The notes below the pieces were generated by a model. It was not told the DNA's origin. It saw nothing but the letters and a program-made list of their open reading frames with translations, and did no database searches. The translations under genes were made by a program, and so were the position numbers. A stretch of 64,000 nt of DNA from NCBI GenBank assembly GCA_003116875.1, contig BCKT01000008.1:413924-477923 (forward strand), read 5' to 3'. Source of the stretch: Takashimella koratensis (Eukaryota; Basidiomycota; Tremellomycetes; Trichosporonales; Tetragoniomycetaceae). Shown here one piece after another: positions 1 to 11,234 of this stretch (position 1 is the first letter of the stretch; the number at the start of each line of letters is the position of its first letter).

Positions 1-2106
<2,106 letters not shown>

Positions 2107-2638
2107 AAGGTGGTGTGATCGTGTAGGAGCAGAGCAAAGCAGAAGCAGAAGCAGAAGTAGGAGCAGAAGTAGTTGATACGTAGTGATTGTTGTGATAGGT
2201 GACCTCTGCATGAGATTTTTTGTCTGCTTTTGCTTGTTGCTTGCTGCTTGTTGCGTGCTGCTCTCTCTCGAGCCAAAGTCACGTCCGCCAACAATATGGT
2301 AGCAACCAACTAGGCGGGAGTTGAAAACTCGCTCTGCTCTGCTCTTCTCTGATACCACTGCTCTGACTGATTCTATATCCCGTTCACATGTCCAAATCGG
2401 TCTGAAATATGAAGAAAAAAAATAAATAGCCAAGAGGCTTGATTGCTATGATTGTGGATTTTTGTTGAGGTTTATAACGTATCTGCTGATTGTGTTTTAC
2501 GTTTCCAAAGTGTTGAACATCTTCTCTTACAATCGAGGACATGATATCTCGAGCGCACCTACACCTCCTATGCCCTTGTCTCTTCGCCCTTCTTCCCTCA
2601 ATCCCATTCCTGCTCCTTACCCGCACCTCTTTGCTCGA
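2107..2638. other. Convergent 3' intergenic region
   Basis: Space between the stops of the lysyl-tRNA synthetase (+) and FGAM synthase (-). It holds an imperfect GCAGAA hexamer run at about 2131-2172 just after the synthetase stop, and A/T-richer DNA around 2400-2520 that suits 3' ends. No gene seen. Confidence 0.6.
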
Positions 2639-5600
2639 TCATGACGTTGCAAAGGCGAAGGCGTTCTGGAACATCCTGAACCAGGGACCTTTGCCCTTCC
2701 ACTCTGCCCTCTTGGCAGGCGGGATCCAACTGTTGCTCTCGGCCGTAACCACGCGTTCCGGATGAGGCATGATCGCGAGGACACGTCCGTTGGGGGTCTG
2801 GACAGCCGAGATGCCGTCCGGACTACCGTTCGGGTTAGCCGGGTACTTTGTCGCGACTTGTCCGTACGAATCAACGTATCGGACCGGTACAAGACCCGAG
2901 GCAGCCAGGTCTGAGCGCTGAGAGTCAGTGGTGAAGCTCGCTCGACCCTCGCCGTGCGCCAAAGCGACCGGGATTGTCGTCCCCGCCATATCGCGGAAAA
3001 AGATCGACTTTGCCGCATCGGGAGTAAGCGTAACAGTCGCTACACGACCCTCGAATCGTTCGCTTCGGTTCGCTTTGAACGCCGGCCAGTTCTCAGCACC
3101 AGGGATGATGCTCTTCAATTGAGAGAAGAACTGGCACCCGTTGCACACACCGAGCGCAAACGTATCGGCGCGGTTGAAGAAGGCGGTGAACGCATCGCAA
3201 GCCGTCGGGTTGAGCAAGACGCTCTGGGCCCAACCGTTACCGGCGCCAAGGACGTCGCCGTAAGAGAAACCACCGCAAGCGGCGATACCGCGGAAAGTGG
3301 AGAGCGAGACTCGGCCAGAGATGATATCGGACATGTGCACGTCGATGGAGGTGAAACCGGCCTCGTGGAACGCCCATGCCATCTCAATGTGGCCGTTGAC
3401 GCCTTGCTCACGAAGAATGGCCACGGTGGGAGACGTCGCCAGTGCTAACGAAGGTGTCAGCAGTGTTATTTCTCTCGTTGATTACTAGGCTTAACTCACG
3501 CCTCTGAACAGCCGGCAAGAACGGTGCAGTCACCTCGAACTTGATCCCCTCGTCCGCGTCATCAAGAATCGCGTCAAACTCCTCCTTTGCACCGTGCGGC
3601 TCGTCTCGCATCGCCTGGAGGCGGTACGATGTCTCTGCCCAAACTTGCTGGAGGTTCCCACGGGTAGAGGTGAAGATTGCCTCCGAGTTGTGGATGAGCT
3701 TGACGGACTGGTCGGTCCTGCCGAGAACACGACCGATAACGTGGATTGCGCTTGTCGGGAAGCTCACACGAACGAAAGCGTCTGTGAACGCCGCCAGGTC
3801 TTCCCAGCGGACCTGGAAGAGGGCGCCGAGTTCCTCGTTGAACAAGGCGGAGACGATATCACCGGTCTTGCTCGACCCCGAGGCGGGACTAATAGCGTCG
3901 AGAGAGAGCTCGAGGCCGCATCGGCCGGCGAACGCCATCTCCAGCGCGGCAGTGAGGAGACCGCCGTCGGATCGGTCGTGGTACGCCAAGACGATCTCGG
4001 TCGACTTGAGTGCGTGCACGGCGTTGAAGAAACTCTTGAGCTCGGCGGCGCTCTCGACGTCTGGACATTCCGACCCACCCAGCTGCTTGAACACCTGGGC
4101 GAGGGCAGACCCCGCAAGGCGCTGCTTCCCCCTCGCCAAGTCAACAAAGACGAGCACCGTGTTGTCCCCCGCGTGGGCGTCGGTGCGGAGCTGCGGCGTC
4201 CACGTGCGCTCGACGTGGTCCACGGGCGCAAAGGCGGTAACGATGAGTGAGAGCGGGGCAGTGACGGATTTTTGCTCCCCATGCTCCCCGGGCCAACGCA
4301 TCGACATCGACATCGAGTCTTTGCCCACTGGCACACCGACACCGAGGGCCGGGCAAAGCTCGATACCGACAGCTTCGACGGCCTCGTATAATTTGGCGCC
4401 CTCGCCTTCGTGCGACGCCGCCGACATCCAGTTGGCGCTGAGCTTGACCTTGGAGAGCTCGAACGAGGCCGCCGCGAGGTTGGTGAGTGACTCGGCGACG
4501 GCCATGCGCGCCGACGCCGCAGCGCTCACGAGTGCGAGAGGGGTGCGCTCGCCCATCGCCATCGCTTCGCCAACGAGCACATCGAACCCGAATGACGAGC
4601 GGGTAACGGCCACATCCGCGACGGGGACTTGCCACGGCCCGACCATCTGGTCTCTTGTGACGAGACCGGAGATCGATCGGTCGCCAATAGTGATGAGGAA
4701 GGACTTGGACCCGACGCTCGGCAAGCGGAGGACACGGTCGACCGCCTCGGAGAGGACAGAGGTGGCGGTCGTAGATGCAGGGAGGTAAGTCGCGAGAGAG
4801 GCGTCGAATGCATCTCGCTTCGGGTGGGAAGTTGTCGCGTGCCTGTGCATACGAGGGGGTTTACCAAACAACACCGACATGGCGATATCAATCGGATTGT
4901 CACCGAGCAAGCGATCAGTGACAACAAGGCGCTCTTCCTCGGTTGCGACGCCGACCACGGCGTAAGGGCATCGCTCGCGCTTGGCGATCGCCTCGAACGC
5001 AGCGAGGTTGTTGGGCGCGACAGCAAGGACATAACGCTCTTGACTCTCGTTGCACCAGATCTCCATCGGCGACATGGACGGGTCGTCGACAAGGACGTCT
5101 CGGATCTCAAAGACCGCTCCGAGGCTCGAGTCATGCACAAGTTCCGGGAGGGCGTTGGAGAGACCTCCGGCACCGACGTCGTGAATTGACTCGATCGGGT
5201 TGGTCGCAGAGTTGACGCAGCCGTCGATGACTTGCTGACACCTACGTTCCATCTCTGGGTTCTCACGTTGGACGGATGCAAAGTCGAGGTCGGCCGTGCT
5301 TGCGCCCGAAGCCATCGAGCTCGCCGCACCGCCGCCGAGACCGATCAGCATCCCTGGCCCTCCAAGGACGATGATGTGGGCGCCTGGTGGAATCTTGTCC
5401 TTGCGCGCGTACTCGGGTCGCACGTTGCCCAGCCCACCAGCGATCATGATGGGCTTGTGGTAACCCCTCCATTCGGGAGCGGCGTCCGCCTTGCCCGACG
5501 GAGGCGGGACGGACATGAGGAAAGTGCGGAAGTACCCTCCGAGAGCTGGGCGGCCGAACTCGTTGTTAAAGGCAGCACCACCGAGGGGGGCCTCGATCAT

Positions 5601-6836
5601 GATGTCGAGCGCAGAGGCAATGTGAGAGGGCTTGCCAATGTCTGACTCCCACGGCTGCTCGTAACCGGGAACGAGGAGGTCCGAGGTAGTGAACCCAGCG
5701 AGACCCGCCTTGGGGCGCGAACCACGACCAGTCGCGCCTTCGTCTCGGATCTCGCCACCGGATCCAGTCGCCGCGCCGGGGTACGGAGATACGGCGGTCG
5801 GGTGATTGTGCGTTTCGACCTTGATAAGGATCGGCATCGGCTCGTCCTTGGACCCGTAAGTCGCCGAGTCGACGTCAACAACGGAGAATCGAGGCGCGTG
5901 GTACCCGTCCATGACCGCTGCGTTGTCCTCGTACGCCGAGACGGTCCCTGCGGAACCGATGTGTTTCTCGGTGTTGCGGATCATCCCGAACAAGCTGTTG
6001 GCCATGTCGTTTCCGTCAATGGTCCATTTGGCGTTGAAGATTTTGTGCCTGCAGTGTTCCGAGTTAACTTGGGCGAACATGAAGAGCTCAGCGTCGGTCG
6101 GGTTACGGCCAGCGGCGAGGAAGGCTTCGACGAGGTACGGCATCTCGGTCTCAGAGAGGGCGAGGCCGAGGCGTGCGTTGGCTTCGCCGAGGACAGCGAG
6201 GGGGTCAGCGGCACCGACGATCGGGATGGTGATCAGCGGCGAAGGGGAAGGGGGTGTGGGCGGGAAGATGACCGAGGACTGAGGCAAGGAAGTGTGGACA
6301 AGCTGCGTCATCCGGTCGTGAATGAGGTGCAGGTCGTGGTGCAGCGCTGGGAGGTTGAGCGGGGCCGAAGACTGCAGGAGGTAGAGAGTGCCTCGCTCGA
6401 TACGTGATACGTGGTCGGCGAGTTTGCAGATCTTGGCAATGTCCGTGGCCTTGGAAGACCATGGTGAGATTGTCCCTGCGCGCGGAAGGACGTAGAGGGC
6501 GACGGTGCTTGTGGTACCCGCGGGTGGCAATTGAAACCCGGCGGAGACGAACGCCTTGGTTGCGTCGAGCCGTTCGTCGTCTCCGTAAGCGAAGAGGGCG
6601 TCGAGGATCCCGCGCTCGCGAGAGGCGGTGTCGAACAGCGGCGAGGCGGAGGCGGAGGCGGAGGCAGGGGTAAAGGTGGGCGCAGGGGTGCTGACGAGAT
6701 GGAGGTGGACGGCGTCAAGCGAGGTGATGGATGGGTGAGAGGACTGGAACTGCGCGAGCAAGACAGATCGCCGCGAAGGGGTGATCGCGGACGAGCCCGG
6801 TACGACGAGCATGCTGGGTGCGGACGCGGACGCCAT
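2639..6836 (-). CDS. ADE6: Phosphoribosylformylglycinamidine synthase (FGAM synthase, large PurL type)
   Basis: Fourth step of de novo purine synthesis: converts FGAR plus glutamine and ATP to FGAM. Two exons, complement 3500-6836 and 2639-3444, joined over a 55-nt intron (donor GTGAGT, branch CTGAC, acceptor TAG); 1380 residues, the usual size of the fused eukaryotic enzyme. Visible landmarks: NSEHCRHKIFNAKW near residue 255, the ETHNHPTAVSP/GAATGSGGEIRDE block of the AIRS-like part, and a C-terminal class I glutaminase domain with GVCNGCQ (nucleophile Cys near 1213) and PHPERV (catalytic His). The ATG at 6836 is chosen because it follows a low-complexity leader and starts the conserved N-terminal region; an in-frame upstream ATG (reading MVATRSQM) would add about 27 residues of repeat-derived sequence. 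The gene symbol follows the S. cerevisiae name. Confidence 0.97.
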
Positions 6837-6852
6837 GGCTAGACCCGGGGAT

Positions 6853-6891
6853 GGTAGTGAGTAGTGAGTAGTGAGGAGTGAGGAGTGAGAT
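6853..6891. repeat. GTGAGTA/GTGAGGA tandem repeat in the FGAM synthase leader
   Basis: About five tandem 7-nt units (GTGAGTA, then GTGAGGA) read on the plus strand directly upstream of the FGAM synthase start codon. On the transcribed strand this gives a TCACTAC/TCACTCC-rich leader. Confidence 0.75.
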
Positions 6892-7076
6892 ACCATCTGG
6901 CTTCGAGTCGCGACCAAAAATCGAGAAAAAAAATAATGGGCAAAGAGGGTTACGTAATGTTCCGCTGGCTGGGGCCCCTTGGTCGCGACGATGACAAGGA
7001 TAGGATAGGTCGGACGTTGCAGCTGTCCTCTCCTTCATTCACCCATTACCCACTCGACACGACAAAGAACGCAGTC

Positions 7077-8139
7077 ATGGGAGGTGAGTAGGAGCCAAAA
7101 GCAAGGTCAGGCTGGGGCGAGAGTAATAAGAGCAAAGGGAGGAGTCATTCTTCGTGTCATGGAGGATGAAGCGGGTCGACAAAGAGACGAGCCCTGCTCA
7201 CTTTCCTCGCTTCACAGTGACATTCTCGTCCCTATGGTCGCGGCTGTTTGCGCGCAAGGAGACCAAAGTGCTCATCCTCGGTCTCGACAATGCTGGCAAG
7301 GTAATCTCTAATCTATATCCTCTGTTCTCTACTCTCTACACCAACTGTTCCACTCGTCACCTCGCTTTTCCTTTTCCCATTGCCGCCTCGTTTCTCCCAA
7401 CTCACACCCTACTCCTAGTCCACGATCCTGTACCGAATCACCATGGGTTCTGTCGTTGCCTCCGCGCCTACCGTCGGCTCCAACCACGAGATCTACGATT
7501 ACAAAGGTGTTCGATTCGGGCTTATCGATATTGGTGGACAAACCTCGCTCAGGTCTAGTTGGGGACAATACTTTGCAGGAACGGAAGCGATCATTTTGGT
7601 TATTGATTCGAGCGATACAGCGAGGTTGGGTTTGGCCAAGCAAGAGTTGGGAAAGTTGGTCAAGGATGAGGTGAGTGAGAGAGCACGTCCAGGCCGAGTT
7701 CGCTGGGTTTTTTTGATAAGATCAAGCCGAGGCGTAAAAAAGGCAATCCTTGAGATAGCGCGACTTGAGCTTACTCGATTCACGCAGCAACTGTCCAACG
7801 CGCTCCTCCTCGTCCTCGCGAACAAACAAGACCTCCCCGCCGCTCAAGGCCGCTTGACTCCTGCGCAGGTCTCTGAAGCGCTCGGACTCACCGACCTCCG
7901 CGAGAGAGAGTGGCAAATTATGGGATGTAGCGCGCTTACTGTGAGTAAGCTTGGGGGTGGGATCAATGTGACTCAGGCTAGAGGCGAGGGTTGAGTCGCG
8001 TGCGGGAGCTTGCTGTTGGACTTGGGGGGCAGCGTGTAACTACAAGATGGCTGGAGAAAAGGATAGTATCTAACACGCACAGGGCTTGGGGCTGTTCGAG
8101 GGCATGGACTGGCTAGTCAGTAAGATGGAACAACGGTGA
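7077..8139 (+). CDS. ARL5: ARF-like small GTPase, ARL5 type
   Basis: Membrane-associated GTP switch; ARL5 proteins act at the trans-Golgi in tether recruitment. Five exons: 7077-7083, 7218-7300, 7419-7670, 7788-7940, 8083-8139; 183 residues, normal family size. The first exon is only 7 nt and supplies Met-Gly, so Gly2 is available for N-myristoylation. Motifs seen: P-loop GLDNAGKS, switch I APTVGSN, switch II DIGGQTSLRSSW, NKQD, and SAL. TVGSN followed later by SLRSSW is the ARL5 pattern; ARF and ARL1 have TIGFN at switch I. An independent later start in exon 2 would destroy the myristoylation site, which supports the tiny first exon. Confidence 0.9.
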
Positions 8140-8763
8140 CGATCGAGCCGGATCCCTTCCGCCTCCTTCACGAGCTTCACGATATGCGCAGGACCTGCCC
8201 ATCATCATGTTCAATATGTCCCTTTTGAGAGCACGGTCTCCCTCTCTTTCTATTCCTCCGCAATATACCTCCACAATATCGTACCTTCCACACCTACCGT
8301 CTTCACCTGTCTACCACGCTTCAACCTACCTCCCTCTCTTCATTCCCTCTATCGCCCCTATTTGGGGCTTTTCGACACCGCCAGTTTTCTATCTTTGTGC
8401 ATGGGATGTGACGGATGTACAAACCCTCGCCGCGAGCCTTTCAGACCCACGTGTACAGATAGACATGAAGTGTTTAAAGTGTTTCCCTACAAAGTACTGT
8501 TCAACAACCGGGGAGAAGTGTTTCACAACGAGGAGAGAGTGTTCGACAGATGGATTTCAAGAGGTACCCCCTTCACCGTCCCTTTGGGATGCTACAACGT
8601 CTTATGCTCGATCTTTACCTTGGACAACTTTACTCTTCTTCGCCACCTCCATCCGCTCTTCGCTCGTCGCGCGTTAACAAGAAGACAAAGACTCGCCACC
8701 GTGTTACCGTGTTGCACTCTACACGACCTCTCCACCTCTTCCTCCTGCCCCTTCACCACCCAG
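8140..8763. other. Convergent intergenic region, no gene seen
   Basis: Between the ARL5 stop and the stop of the next gene on the minus strand. Two overlapping plus-strand open frames here (8207-8677, 8362-8886) have no recognisable motif and one runs antisense into the neighbouring gene. Probably 3' untranslated sequence of both genes. Confidence 0.5.
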
Positions 8764-9549
8764 TTACACGCGAACCACCTGCCCAGCTGCCGCGGCGTAG
8801 CTCGGCTTGACCTCCCTCTTCACCTCTTTACCCTTTCCCCTCGCGCCCTCGACCTCGTCCACATCCTCCAACTCCAGCTCACCTAGCACGACGATATCAT
8901 CATCATCATCTGCGTCCCTCGCTTCGCCAGTCACACACTCACCCTCCGCATCCACGTGCACATGCTCCCACTCGTCGTCCTCGTCTTCCACTTCGTCCCC
9001 CTCATCCACATCTGCGCGGGGGATGAGCGCCGGTGTCGTCGGCGTGTTTGCTAGCGGTGTGCCCGACGCTCCTACGGCTGCTGCCCTGGGTTCAGGAGCC
9101 GTTGCGACGCCGAGGCCGCCCGCGATCGGGGTGATGGTGGGATTAGAGACGAAATCGAACCCGAGGGCACTGGCGGTCGTCGCGCGTTTCTCCCGCTTGG
9201 TCTTCCCGGCGATAATCAAGTCCGCGAGCGGGGCCTCGGATCGGGCGGAGGGAGGCGTCGAGCTGGAGCCGGCGGCACGACCGAGGGCGCGACCCGCCGC
9301 GCCGAGGGAGGAGGTGGTCGGGATCGAGGTGGACGCGGTCGCGGTTGCAGAGATACGGATGGCGCCAAGACCGATAGGAACGGATCGAGGGATCGTAGGG
9401 TCCGAGAGAAGGACCATCTCAGCGCGAGATTCGGAAATGAGAGAGGAGGGGAGAGCACCCTTGCGTGGGACAGAGGCGCCAGGGCGGGACGGACGGTGGT
9501 GTCGCGCCTGAGACTGGTGGGTTGGGATAGGACGCGGTGGGATCGGCAT
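8764..9549 (-). CDS. Unrecognised 261-residue protein with acidic C-terminal part
   Basis: Single-exon frame from ATG at 9549 to TAA at 8764. I do not recognise the family. The N-terminal 40 residues are rich in Pro, Arg and Ser. A more ordered-looking middle stretch includes PTIPRSVPIGLGAIRIS (about 51-67) and LADLIIAGKTKREKR followed by GFDFVSNPTIT. From about residue 175 there is an acidic low-complexity region (DEGDEVEDEDDEWEH, then a run of Asp), and the protein ends in a basic/alanine segment. The composition suggests a largely disordered protein, perhaps nuclear. It shares a divergent promoter region with the gene starting at 10590. The antisense frame at 8807-9511 is a serine-rich shadow. 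Confidence 0.6.
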   Translation of the reverse strand: MPIPPRPIPTHQSQARHHRPSRPGASVPRKGALPSSLISESRAEMVLLSDPTIPRSVPIGLGAIRISATATASTSIPTTSSLGAAGRALGRAAGSSSTPPSARSEAPLADLIIAGKTKREKRATTASALGFDFVSNPTITPIAGGLGVATAPEPRAAAVGASGTPLANTPTTPALIPRADVDEGDEVEDEDDEWEHVHVDAEGECVTGEARDADDDDDIVVLGELELEDVDEVEGARGKGKEVKREVKPSYAAAAGQVVRV

Positions 9550-10589
9550 GGTGTAGGTTGGTGTGGTGTGGAAAGGGTTGGTGGTGGTGAAGTGAGGTAG
9601 TGGTTGTGGTTATGGATGGGTGGCGAGGTATGCTAGAACGTGCGACGATGCTGATGCTGGTGATGATGCAGGGTGATGGGCGATCAAGGGAAGGTCCAAG
9701 GCCGGGGGCGAGGCGGCGGCAACGCGCAATATGTACAGCTGGGTCCGGGAAATGGGATCCGTGCTCGAGTCGAGGTGATCAGTGGCCAACTCGGGTCCGA
9801 GGCGGGTCGAGTCGTGGNGAGTAGGAGAGTGAGAGTGAGAGTGAGAGTGAGTGAGAAGGATGTGGATGCACGAGTCGAGTAGGATCGAGTCAACAGTCAA
9901 GATGAGAGGGTAATGGAACGGTGGGTGGTATGACGCGCGGTGGCGATAATGTCCAAAGAGGTATAGACCAGGGTATTGATAACGCCGGACGCGTCGGATG
10001 CTGTGCTGGGTGGTGGGTAGGGTGCTGTGACGAATGCCTGGTGCGGGTGGATGCAGAGTGCCGTCGGTGTCGGCGGGTACTGGAGTGGGAGGTATCGAGG
10101 TGCAAGCTGTTGGGGATGAGTGATGTGGTGGTGTAAGAGAGAGATACGAGTCACGTCATGTTGGTGGGAGAGAGCGAGGACCGGACGTGTCAACAAACCC
10201 CAAAAGCGGAGTAGAGGCGTCGTCGAAATCATCCACCGGATCCCGCGTGCGTCGTCATCCTTCTCCCTCAATCTTACCCCTCATGCATCCCACCTGACCT
10301 GGAACGAGTGACAACGCAATGACCGCTCGCCATGGCCTCTGTCTCACGTCTCACATTGATCGTTATTATATCCTCGCAATGGCTCTTGCCTCCTCCCAGG
10401 CCAAGGCCACCACGCCACGCAACAGCATGCACCATATTACCCTACCTCTGTTGCGAATCCGAGTTACCTATAGAAGTAGTTTGTTTATGCTCGGATCGCA
10501 TTCGCATGCCATGGGTCAAACAAGCGCGGGAACAGCTGCATCGTCCTCATCAACAATCGTGTCCAATCGTGATCACCATCCCGTCCGCA
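9550..10589. promoter_or_regulatory. Divergent promoter region
   Basis: Shared upstream DNA of the genes at 9549 (-) and 10590 (+). It holds one undetermined base (N at 9818) and a short GAGAGT microsatellite at about 9824-9853. Small open frames here look like chance. Confidence 0.45.
9818..9818. other. Ambiguous base N
   Basis: The only undetermined base in the window, a few bases before the GAGAGT microsatellite; it probably marks a consensus or length uncertainty there. It breaks no gene model. Confidence 0.9.
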
Positions 10590-11234
10590 ATGTCGTCCTA
10601 CCTTCCACAATATCAATCAATACCTTCCGATGACCCTCTGGTCTCACCCAAGCCCGACCAACCACACCTAGCTGGTCTTGATGTGGACCAGGAAGCCGGC
10701 GCCCCTCCTGTCTACCCGCCATCGCTCCCGACCAGTGCGACTGCTCACTCATCTGTCATCTACAGTTTCCAATCCCGTTGGCCAACAGGGGGCGAAGACA
10801 AGGATGTCGTATCCGTCATCGGAAGCAGCAAAGAAGTGAGATTGCTTTCCTCTTCAGCCCAACCTCTGGTACACTTTCTCTAATCAGATTCAATAGGAGA
10901 CAATAGCGATTGTCCGACGTATCTTCCCACATTTGCAAAGCTTCCCACCTGACCGAGTGGAACTTTTGATCCTGGTTGCATCAAACCGCTGGGCAGAGAT
11001 CATGGATGAGGCATGGAATGGAATCATTGCCAAACCACCCTCGCAATTGCTTGTTCGAATTGCTGACCTTCCAGGCGAAGCGAAAGAGCGTGAGTCGAGG
11101 TTTTAGATGCAATCACTGACTCTTTAGGCGAAACCCGCAGAGAGCATCAAACGTTCATCGCCTGTTGCTCTGTGACAACGGTCGTCCTCGTCTTCTTCGC
11201 CGCAATAATATTGTTTTCACTGTTACTCTCATAG
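10590..11234 (+). CDS. Unrecognised small protein with C-terminal membrane anchor
   Basis: Three exons, 10590-10835, 10897-11089 and 11128-11234 (stop TAG), give 181 residues with intact frame; both introns (61 and 38 nt) have standard ends. The first half is Pro/Ser-rich and probably disordered (many PxYPP and SxP motifs). Residues about 83-147 look folded and helical (ETIAIVRRIFPHL, DRVELLILVASNRWAEIMDEAW). After a basic stretch (ERETRREHQ) the chain ends in about 26 hydrophobic residues (VTTVVLVFFAAIILFSLLLS at the very end), which fits a tail-anchored membrane protein with its N-terminus in the cytosol. I know no family for it. The start was chosen as the first ATG giving a continuous spliced frame; the overlapping frame at 10332-10883 cannot be spliced to the later exons in frame. 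Confidence 0.72.

Noticed and set aside
3541..4788. Long plus-strand open frames inside FGAM synthase
   Set aside because: Antisense to conserved FGAM synthase sequence; Arg/Ser/Thr-rich shadow.
8362..8886. Plus-strand open frame of 174 residues between ARL5 and the next gene
   Set aside because: No motif, Leu/Pro/Thr/Ser-rich composition late in the frame, and it overlaps the neighbouring minus-strand gene.
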